A stretch of DNA of 64,000 nt, from assembly GCA_019359175.1 (NCBI GenBank), contig JAHHHU010000003.1, forward strand, positions 1-64,000, in the 5' to 3' direction. Position numbers and translations under genes: made by a program. How positions within the stretch are numbered: the stretch's first letter is position 1; the number at the start of each line of letters is the position of its first letter. The notes under the pieces were generated by a model. That model was not told the origin of the DNA, did no database searches, and worked only from the letters and a program-made list of their open reading frames with translations. Shown piece by piece: positions 57,485 through 64,000 of the stretch. Origin of the DNA: Phormidium tanganyikae FI6-MK23 (GTDB lineage: Bacteria; Cyanobacteriota; Cyanobacteriia; Leptolyngbyales; Leptolyngbyaceae).

Positions 57485-58558
57485 TTAAACAACTTCAATT
57501 TGACAGTCATCGCCAATCATAAAGCGCAACGCTTTTGGACGTTGAGGAGCCGCTTTGAGATGCGCCCGTTGACCCACCACGCTATCGACAATCCGCTGGT
57601 GAATGCCTTCGATCTTCGCTCCCTGGAGGATCACACTATGTTCTAGGTCAGTATCAATCAAAGTGACCTCATCCGCAATACTGCTGTAAGGGCCAATAAA
57701 ACAGTTCTCAAGATGACAGTTTTTGCCAATCACGACAGGGCCGCGAATCGTACAGTTTCGCACTTGAGATCCTGAACCAATTTCAACGCGCCCGATCACT
57801 TGACTCCGAGCATCAACTTCACCCTGAATTGAAATCGTTAAGCAGGTGTCTAAAACGATGCGATTGGCTTCTAACAGGTCGTCTTTCTTTCCGGTATCGA
57901 GCCACCAACCCCGGATTTGTTCGGCTTCAACCGATTGACCAGACTGAATTAAAGCTTGAATCGCATCGGTAATTTCCAACTCACCCCGCGCAGAAGGTTG
58001 AATCCGCTCGATCGCAGAATGAATCTGATGCGAAAAAAAATAAAGCCCGACTAATGCCAAATTTGAAGGAGGATGTTTCGGTTTTTCAACTAATCGCAAA
58101 ACCTGCCCTCGATCGTTGATTTCTGCCACTCCGAAAGCGGTTGGATTCTCGACCGCTCGCAGCAAAATCAGCGCGTCCATTTGTTGAGCTTTGAAGCGAT
58201 CGATAAAGTGCCTCAGTTCGTCTTGAATTAAGTTATCGCCGAGATACATCACAAACGGCGAATCTCCGAGAAACGATCGAGCGATTTTGACTGCGTGAGC
58301 GAGTCCTGCGGGTTGCTCTTGGCAAATGTAAGTAATTCGCGCCCCAAATGCTTCCCCTGAACCCGTTTTCGTCTTGACTTCTTCGCCTGTTTCGGGACTG
58401 ATAATAATCCCAATATCGGTAATTCCTGCTGCCACGATCGATTCGATGCCGTACCAAAGAATCGGTTTGTTGGCGACGGGAACTAATTGTTTTGCGCCCG
58501 TATAAGTGAGGGGTCGCAGACGAGTTCCTTTACCACCGCTGAGAATCAATGCTTTCAT
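57485..58558 (-). CDS. rfbA: Glucose-1-phosphate thymidylyltransferase, long form
   Basis: First step of dTDP-rhamnose synthesis. ATG 58558 gives 357 residues (MKALILSGGKGTRLRPLTY). The nucleotidyltransferase domain spans to about 240 (PVANKPILWYGIESIVAAGI, YLGDNLIQ). A left-handed beta-helix tail follows (VIGRVEIGSGSQVRNCTIRG ... GPVVIGKNCHLENCFIGPYS). It is longer than enterobacterial RmlA (~290), and the long form is common in cyanobacteria and actinobacteria. The start overlaps the rfbD stop by four bases. Confidence 0.95.
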   Translation of the reverse strand: MKALILSGGKGTRLRPLTYTGAKQLVPVANKPILWYGIESIVAAGITDIGIIISPETGEEVKTKTGSGEAFGARITYICQEQPAGLAHAVKIARSFLGDSPFVMYLGDNLIQDELRHFIDRFKAQQMDALILLRAVENPTAFGVAEINDRGQVLRLVEKPKHPPSNLALVGLYFFSHQIHSAIERIQPSARGELEITDAIQALIQSGQSVEAEQIRGWWLDTGKKDDLLEANRIVLDTCLTISIQGEVDARSQVIGRVEIGSGSQVRNCTIRGPVVIGKNCHLENCFIGPYSSIADEVTLIDTDLEHSVILQGAKIEGIHQRIVDSVVGQRAHLKAAPQRPKALRFMIGDDCQIEVV

Positions 58559-59439
58559 ACAGGGGTTTGACTGAGGTGTGTCAACATTTGCCGTAATCCT
58601 TGCCGCCAATGAGCGGGATGCCTCCCTAGAATACCGAATATCTTCTGACAAGCAAGGACAGAATAAGCGGGTCGCATTGCAGGGGTGGGATATTCTGCGG
58701 TTGTGATCGGTACGACTTCTTGAATGTTCAATCGCCAGCCTAAACTGCGAGCTTCTTCAAAAACGGCGATCGCAAAGTCGTACCAACTTGCAATGCCACT
58801 ATTCGTAAAGTGATAAGTTCCCGCTGCAATTTGTTCCTGCTCAAATTGCGGCAAGAGTTCTACGATCGCTTCGGCAATGTGTTTTGCCCAAGTTGGACTT
58901 CCGATTTGATCGACCACCACGCGCAATTGTTCGCGATCGCTGCCCAATTTCAGCATCGTTCTAACAAAATTACTTTTGCCGTAAGCGCCGTACACCCAAG
59001 CCGTTCGCAGAATCAGATGACGATCGCACGATTGCACCCCGACTTCGCCCGCGAGTTTACTCCGACCATAGCGACTAACGGGATTCGTTCGATCGCTTTC
59101 TAGATAAGGCGTATTCTGCTTGCCATCAAACACATAGTCAGTCGAGAGATGAATCAATCCTGCTTTCAATCGTTGGGCTTCTTCCGCCATGATTGTGGGC
59201 GCGATCGCATTAATCGTCTGTGCGGATTCCGGCTCACTTTCAGCCCGATCCACTGCTGTGTAAGCCGCTGCATTAATGATCACACTAGGCTGATACTGGC
59301 GAATCGCATCGCGCAAGAGTTCTGGCTGAACTAAATCAATCTGCGATCGAGAAATTGCAAGCGTTTGATCCGTCGGCAAAAGACGTTCTAACTCTTGTCC
59401 TACTTGACCATTACTACCGACGAGAAGAATTCGAGCCAT
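58555..59439 (-). CDS. rfbD: dTDP-4-dehydrorhamnose reductase
   Basis: Last step of dTDP-rhamnose synthesis. ATG 59439 gives 294 residues: MARILLVGSNGQVGQELERL, then AYTAVDRAESEPE and STDYVFDGKQNTPY. The active-site YGRSKLAGE (YxxxK) and the C-terminal MRPAYSVLACQKIF follow. It lies four bases after rfbC and overlaps rfbA. Confidence 0.96.
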   Translation of the reverse strand: MARILLVGSNGQVGQELERLLPTDQTLAISRSQIDLVQPELLRDAIRQYQPSVIINAAAYTAVDRAESEPESAQTINAIAPTIMAEEAQRLKAGLIHLSTDYVFDGKQNTPYLESDRTNPVSRYGRSKLAGEVGVQSCDRHLILRTAWVYGAYGKSNFVRTMLKLGSDREQLRVVVDQIGSPTWAKHIAEAIVELLPQFEQEQIAAGTYHFTNSGIASWYDFAIAVFEEARSLGWRLNIQEVVPITTAEYPTPAMRPAYSVLACQKIFGILGRHPAHWRQGLRQMLTHLSQTPV

Positions 59440-59443
59440 GTCG

Positions 59444-59989
59444 TTAATGAAACAAATCGGCTGACTTAAAGCGTACACCTGCTTGGTCTTTTGCGGAAAG
59501 AATAGGCGGCGTTGTGATTTGCCAATCGATCGCTAAATCTGGATCATTCCAGAAGATACAGCGTTCGTGCTGCGGGGCATAGTAATCGGTTGTTTTGTAC
59601 GCCACTTCTGCACAGTCAGACAGCACCACAAATCCATGAGCAAATCCTGCTGGAATCCAAAGCTGGCGTTTGTTTTCGGCACTCAGTTCATACCCAATCC
59701 ACTGCCCAAAACTCGGTGAATTTGCGCGAATATCAACTGCCACATCAAAGATACTGCCTACTAGAGCGCGAACGAGTTTCCCCTGCGGCTGTTCGATTTG
59801 ATAGTGCAGTCCGCGCAAGACACTTTGAATCGATCGAGAATGATTGTCTTGAACAAAAGGCTGGCGCACTCCGATCTTATCTTCAAACACTTTGGCATTG
59901 AAGCTTTCAAAAAAAAATCCGCGATCGTCACCAAATACGCGAGGTTCGATTACAAAAACATCAGAAATCTCAGTCGGCAAAACATTCAT
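59444..59989 (-). CDS. rfbC: dTDP-4-dehydrorhamnose 3,5-epimerase
   Basis: Cupin epimerase, third step of the pathway. The 181 residues match family length. It has VIEPRVFGDDRGFFFESFNA, QDNHSRS, VLRGLHYQ (catalytic His), DVAVDIRANSPSFGQWIG and PAGFAHGFVVLSD. It precedes rfbD, giving the order rfbC-rfbD-rfbA-rfbB. Confidence 0.97.
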   Translation of the reverse strand: MNVLPTEISDVFVIEPRVFGDDRGFFFESFNAKVFEDKIGVRQPFVQDNHSRSIQSVLRGLHYQIEQPQGKLVRALVGSIFDVAVDIRANSPSFGQWIGYELSAENKRQLWIPAGFAHGFVVLSDCAEVAYKTTDYYAPQHERCIFWNDPDLAIDWQITTPPILSAKDQAGVRFKSADLFH

Positions 59990-59993
59990 ACTA

Positions 59994-60914
59994 TTATTTT
60001 TTTGATTTTATGATTCCTAATCCCTTCAACTTTCGCTTTAGAAACCGTAGCTCTTGCACAATCGTTTCAGCGAATCGCATTGGGAAAGCAAAGACTTCAT
60101 GCGATCGTGATTTTGCAAAGTGTTTAATTTCTGTGGGATGCGCCTGATCTGTTGCTCTCAAGCTGACGAAAAACTCGCAGCCTTTTGTTCCGTAAAACTC
60201 AGTAATCTCAAATTTCAGCAAATCTAAAGCTGCCATATTGCTCAACAATTCCAGGAACGATGCAGGCGTAAACACCCAACAATGCACATCGCAATATTCT
60301 CCAGATGTAAATGCAGTTTTCGCCACATTTAAAGCATCTTGTGTCGAGCTAATTCGAGAGAGTTTGGACGTATCGATCGTGCCACTCCAAGCCGTACTGC
60401 CTCGATAGGAAACCGCAGAATTCACTTGATCAAAAATCTGCTGAGGGGATGGTTTTCTAGAGTGACGCAAGTAAGCTTCGGTCACTTCAGGAAGACGGCT
60501 CACCGGGCGTTGATAATCAAAACATTGACGTTTATCGGGAACTGCTAGCGATAAAATTCCGCCGGGTTTTAGAATCGATCGAATTTCGCTTAACCAACCG
60601 ACTAAATCTGGAACGTGCTCAACCACATGAGAAGCAATTACATAATCAAATGCAGCTTGATCTTGAAACAATTCTGATAAGCCTTTCTCGCCCCAAATGT
60701 AATCTACTTCTACAATTTTTTGAAGATCAATATTGTGGCTTGGATCAGCAAATCGATTTCGCAACGTCTCGGTTGTGTCGTGGTCTACATAGTAAACCTG
60801 TCCCATCTCGCGAGTGACGATCGGTTTATCGAGCGCACCAATTTCAACGCCAACTTGATTGGCAGCATCAATGCAGCGCAGAAGTTTTTGGGCACGGGAT
60901 GGCATGAGATTCAT
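59994..60914 (-). CDS. SAM-dependent methyltransferase, class I
   Basis: The 306-residue protein has a Rossmann SAM fold: GVEIGALDKPIVTREMGQVY (motif I-like), DYVIASHVVEHVPDLVGWLS and ILKPGGILSLAVPDKRQCFD. C-terminally it carries a basic ending (RKLKGLGIIKSKK) like other proteins of this operon. It is probably a sugar methylating enzyme for surface polysaccharide. It lies four bases before rfbC. Confidence 0.87.
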   Translation of the reverse strand: MNLMPSRAQKLLRCIDAANQVGVEIGALDKPIVTREMGQVYYVDHDTTETLRNRFADPSHNIDLQKIVEVDYIWGEKGLSELFQDQAAFDYVIASHVVEHVPDLVGWLSEIRSILKPGGILSLAVPDKRQCFDYQRPVSRLPEVTEAYLRHSRKPSPQQIFDQVNSAVSYRGSTAWSGTIDTSKLSRISSTQDALNVAKTAFTSGEYCDVHCWVFTPASFLELLSNMAALDLLKFEITEFYGTKGCEFFVSLRATDQAHPTEIKHFAKSRSHEVFAFPMRFAETIVQELRFLKRKLKGLGIIKSKK

Positions 60915-60950
60915 CGAAAGATATGCGATTTAGACAAAAGAATATAACAA

Positions 60951-61973
60951 TCACAGCCCCAATTTTCGTTTAATCCGCAGCCATTTCTGCCGCAGTTTCC
61001 AGAATTTGCTGGTTTCCATGGCTCGAATCTGAGTTTCGAGACTGTTAATGCGTTCTTGTAGGGCATAAGTTGAAATCGATGCCGCTTGAGCAGGTCGATC
61101 GAGGTCATTCAGGTCAGTGTTTGTGCGATCGTCAAATCCATTCGGCTTCACAGCTTCAAGTTCAAATCCAGCCGCAAATCTTTCTTGAACGGGCTGAGGA
61201 AGACCGTACATTGTTTCCCACAAAAAGCCTTTTCTCTGGGTTGGATTCGCCCATAGTTCTCTCCATTCGCTGAGTGTAGATTGAGCCACTTTGTTCTTTG
61301 TTTCTGTGCCATAAACTTGCTCAATGTAATAAAGCAAATCGCAAGATAACCAAGCCAGCGTGAATACAGGATTGAAGTTGGCAGAAACATGACAATTTTC
61401 GATTTCAAACCCTGAAAACCAATTCATTACACCGTATTTTGTCGCATTGTAAAAATGGTAGGGTTCTTCATGTAGCGGCTGTAGAAAAGCGGTTCGCATA
61501 ATCAATTTTCCGCCAGGTTTGAGGACGCGAAAAATCTCTTTAGCAGCGCGATTCGGCTCGTAAAGATGCTCGAATACATTGAAGGAAACAACCGCTTCAA
61601 AACTGTTATCTTTAAACGGCAAATAATGAGAATCGGCTACAACATCGGTAGTGTGAAAAATAGAATACTCTAGCTCGATACAAGTTGGAATCTTGGTCTG
61701 AGACGCACCCGCACCAATGTTTAAGCTATATCCATCTAAGTTTTTCAGCCAGCGAACCGTCTCTTCTGGAATTGCATTACTCACATGATCCGGCGGAATA
61801 ATCTTCACTTGATTTGGATCATCAATAAAGACAGGAACGCCTTGAATCATTGGATAGGTTGCCGAGCAATTTTTGCACGTTAATTGATCGATCGTATTAA
61901 CGAAGTCAGGACAATGGCACTTTGGACACTTCAACAAATTGACTAAAGTATCAGAACTCAGTTTATCTACCAT
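60951..61973 (-). CDS. SAM-dependent methyltransferase with N-terminal zinc ribbon
   Basis: ATG 61973 has GGAAAG six bases upstream. The 340 residues begin with a four-cysteine zinc ribbon (CPKCHCPDF, CKNC) like Trm112-type or methyltransferase zinc domains. The SAM fold follows (NIGAGASQTKIPTCIELE, SFNVFEHLYEPNRAAKEIFR, VLKPGGKLIMRTAF). The end is a helix plus the basic motif IRAMETSKFWKLRQKWLRIK, shared with the rightmost glycosyltransferase. Confidence 0.87.
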   Translation of the reverse strand: MVDKLSSDTLVNLLKCPKCHCPDFVNTIDQLTCKNCSATYPMIQGVPVFIDDPNQVKIIPPDHVSNAIPEETVRWLKNLDGYSLNIGAGASQTKIPTCIELEYSIFHTTDVVADSHYLPFKDNSFEAVVSFNVFEHLYEPNRAAKEIFRVLKPGGKLIMRTAFLQPLHEEPYHFYNATKYGVMNWFSGFEIENCHVSANFNPVFTLAWLSCDLLYYIEQVYGTETKNKVAQSTLSEWRELWANPTQRKGFLWETMYGLPQPVQERFAAGFELEAVKPNGFDDRTNTDLNDLDRPAQAASISTYALQERINSLETQIRAMETSKFWKLRQKWLRIKRKLGL

Positions 61974-61995
61974 TGATCGCTTTCCTATCGACAAA

Positions 61996-62922
61996 TTACC
62001 AGGTTCGCCCTAACCGCCCAATTAAACCATCGATCGTGCCTCGCAAACAAGCATAAACCTTGAGTTTTCGCGGAGGTGTCTCGTAGTATCGAATGTGCCG
62101 TAAATTCTGTTTGAGCATTCTCAAGCGATGCAGAATCGCTTGCTTGCGTAGCTTCCTCGGAGCCATGCGGGTTGAGAGAAACGTATGATTTCGCGAACTG
62201 TAGTAATAGCGGAGCGCTGAGGCAGTGTGTGTCACAATTTCTTGCTGACTAAACGGACATTTGACCGTATGCGTTTTGCCGAGTTCGTGCTTGAGAATGG
62301 CAAGCTTGCTCACTAAAATTCGATAGTGATTCTGGCGGAGTGTTAAACAGTAAAACCAGTCCACCGCATCTAAAAATAAGCTATCGAGCGGCAATGGGTT
62401 GTTTTTTGCAGCCGCGATCGAGAGCAAACTTCCTGAAGTAATCAGCGCGTCACACTCGTAAAAATCAAGCGAATCGTCGATTTTCGGTGGCTCAAAATCG
62501 TAGCCGTTCCAGTCGCTTCCGTGGATTGGCAGATTCCTATAAGTATCGATCGGCAAAGGAGCCACAATCCCGATCGGACTGTTTAGACTCTCTTGCGCTT
62601 GATACAGATCGACTAACTTCTTGAGCAAATCTGGATCATCCGGCGTGCTGTCTTGATCAAACAGCCAAAGTAAATCGAATTTTTGCTCGATCGCCCAAGC
62701 AACCGCAATTTTCATCCCGCCTGCAACTCCGATATTTTCGGGATGATGCTCGACAATGATTCGCATTGATGAATCGAGCAGGGAAGTTCGAGAATTATCA
62801 ACGATCAGGATTTGCTCGATCGAGTAATGTTGTCGATCGAGCAGTTGAACACATCGCATCACAGCCTGTTGATCCTCAAAGGCTGTAATATAAGCGGCAA
62901 CTCTGAGCGATCGTTCTGACAT
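61996..62922 (-). CDS. Family 2 glycosyltransferase (paralogue of the 55448 gene)
   Basis: ATG 62922 with AGGA upstream gives 308 residues (MSERSLRVAAYITAFEDQQA). Motifs run as in the 55448 gene: VDNSRTSLL, HHPENIGVAGGMKIAVAWAI, DLLWLFDQDSTPDD and ITSGSLLSI. The C-terminal region includes ALRYYYSSRNHTFL. The two probably arose by duplication inside the operon. Confidence 0.9.
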   Translation of the reverse strand: MSERSLRVAAYITAFEDQQAVMRCVQLLDRQHYSIEQILIVDNSRTSLLDSSMRIIVEHHPENIGVAGGMKIAVAWAIEQKFDLLWLFDQDSTPDDPDLLKKLVDLYQAQESLNSPIGIVAPLPIDTYRNLPIHGSDWNGYDFEPPKIDDSLDFYECDALITSGSLLSIAAAKNNPLPLDSLFLDAVDWFYCLTLRQNHYRILVSKLAILKHELGKTHTVKCPFSQQEIVTHTASALRYYYSSRNHTFLSTRMAPRKLRKQAILHRLRMLKQNLRHIRYYETPPRKLKVYACLRGTIDGLIGRLGRTW

Positions 62923-62951
62923 TTCTCGATTCCTAAAACACGACAGCAAGA

Positions 62952-64000
62952 CTAGACTTCGGGCATAGCTGAATTGAGCAGCTTATTACGAATGCGAATC
63001 CAACGCCGCCGAATCCGCCAAAATTTACTCGATTTCATCGCCTCGATCATTTGATTGGCTTCATGCAGGTGGCTCTGGACTTCGATCAGTTTGAGCTTAA
63101 AGGCATCCTGCTGGACTCGGCTAAAGTTCTGAATCACCGGACAAGCGGGTTCGGTTTCTACATCCTGTCGCCAAGAACCAAACAATCGCGGCGAATTTGG
63201 GCAACGTGCGGCTAAATCTGGAAACCTCTCCAGCAAGTAGCGTGATAGATTCAATCGATAGTGATTGGTGGAATGAATCATCGATGACGTATGGACACGA
63301 TATTGGCTGAGAACCTTTGGCAAATAGCGGCAAGACTCCGCAGATTGAGCAATCTTGAGCCATAGCTCGTAATCTTCCCATCCGAACCAGCCATATTCGA
63401 TCAGTTCTGTCGCGTATCCGCCTAGCTGAATGACTTTTGCTCGATCGAACATTGCCATCGCATCAATATAGGGATCTTCAACCAGCGATTCGACATCCCA
63501 CGATCGACAAGACAACTGCCCCAAACTTTTTCCGGTGAGATTGTCGAATTTGTTGAGCGCAGCATACACACTCACGCCGCCAAACTCTACGATCGCTTTG
63601 TGCAGTTCCACCAAACATTCTGGCTCAATCTTATTGTCTGCATCCAGGACGAACACATAAGGCGAACGCGCTAACCGAAATCCGACATTTCGCGCATCTG
63701 CAAGCCCAGTATTGACGGTCTTTTTCACCAAGCACACTGGATCACCCGTCTGCTCTAAATAGTGCGTCACCAATTCCGCCGAACCATCCGTCGAGCAATC
63801 ATCAATGACTAAAATCTCGATCGATGAAGGTAAGCCGTTTCGCTGGGTTTGCTTGACGCTTTCAAGACACTCTAGAATGTAAGACTCATAGTTAAACAGC
63901 GTAATCAACACCGTTACCGAAGGCGTTTCAACAGAAGCATATGCCGCATTGTGAATCACATTCCAAGGCGCAATTCCCTGCTCTAAGCAAGACTGGGCTG
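62952..64000 (-). CDS. Family 2 glycosyltransferase, probably continuing beyond the right edge
   Basis: The annotated core is 335 residues from GTG 63957-63959, but the frame stays open to the window edge (preceding residues end APWN), so the start may lie outside. GT-A features are VTVLITLFNYESYILECLES, DDCSTDGSAELV, NTGLADARNVGFRL and VFVLDADNKIEPE. FGWEDYELWLKIA follows. The C-terminus has a helix and the basic SKFWRIRRRWIRIRNKLL motif shared with the 60951 methyltransferase. It is the first visible gene of the operon. Confidence 0.85.
   Translation of the reverse strand, partial: AQSCLEQGIAPWNVIHNAAYASVETPSVTVLITLFNYESYILECLESVKQTQRNGLPSSIEILVIDDCSTDGSAELVTHYLEQTGDPVCLVKKTVNTGLADARNVGFRLARSPYVFVLDADNKIEPECLVELHKAIVEFGGVSVYAALNKFDNLTGKSLGQLSCRSWDVESLVEDPYIDAMAMFDRAKVIQLGGYATELIEYGWFGWEDYELWLKIAQSAESCRYLPKVLSQYRVHTSSMIHSTNHYRLNLSRYLLERFPDLAARCPNSPRLFGSWRQDVETEPACPVIQNFSRVQQDAFKLKLIEVQSHLHEANQMIEAMKSSKFWRIRRRWIRIRNKLLNSAMPEV

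Overview
The window is chromosomal DNA from a filamentous, non-marine type cyanobacterium, most like the Leptolyngbya group. The evidence is a photosystem I gene (psaC), PxcA, a PedR-type regulator, a helical carotenoid protein, Ycf35, several cyanobacteria-only DUF families, hetR with patX, and the frequent HIP1 octamer GCGATCGC (for example at 7265-7272). I saw no rRNA, CRISPR array, complete tRNA, insertion sequence or prophage.

Layout. 1-1100 is a decayed edge: the tail of one gene, a frameshifted gene, a gene remnant, short repeats and the 3' half of a tRNA-Thr. 1.1-24.3 kb is mostly housekeeping and conserved cyanobacterial genes: carotenoid protein, AAA ATPase, carB, a group 2 sigma factor, pxcA, a nuclease/helicase-like protein, an orphan sugar-binding lipoprotein, pspA/vipp1, ggt, pedR, a phytol-kinase-like gene, the DUF3038-DUF4335 pair and a Ser/Thr kinase. 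24.8-25.9 kb is the DUF2997-ycf35-ferredoxin set. 26.6-31.1 kb is pilB-pilT-pilC, transcribed away from grpE-dnaK-dnaJ-tusA-like-rsgA (31.3-36.7 kb). 36.8-46.0 kb holds a short helicase, a DUF445 gene, menG, a REC-GAF regulator, a beta-propeller protein, an HpsJ-like gene, a glycosyltransferase, DUF502 and a HAD phosphatase. 46.0-47.9 kb is psaC-hetR-patX, all on the minus strand. 48.0-53.5 kb is mixed accessory metabolism. From 54.5 kb leftward to 53.46 kb and rightward to the right edge lies one long minus-strand surface-polysaccharide operon: a complete dTDP-L-rhamnose pathway (rfbC, rfbD, rfbA, rfbB), two methyltransferases and five glycosyltransferases. It probably continues past the right edge.

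Most notable observations. (1) A 51-residue gene at 47724-47879, directly upstream of hetR, has an N-terminal export-type segment and ends in HRGSGRI. This is a patX-type gene encoding the RGSGR pentapeptide that controls HetR. (2) The grpE-dnaK gap holds a strikingly nested set of complementary arms (31996-32152) ending 13 bases before the dnaK start, a candidate structured leader RNA. (3) A degenerate 21-bp tandem array lies at 41091-41198 upstream of the REC-GAF regulator. (4) A ~190-bp nested inverted-repeat element lies before carB. (5) The tRNA-Thr 3' half near 798-844 is what an integrative element would leave behind. (6) An orphan plus-strand terminator at 14196-14224 suggests a small RNA.
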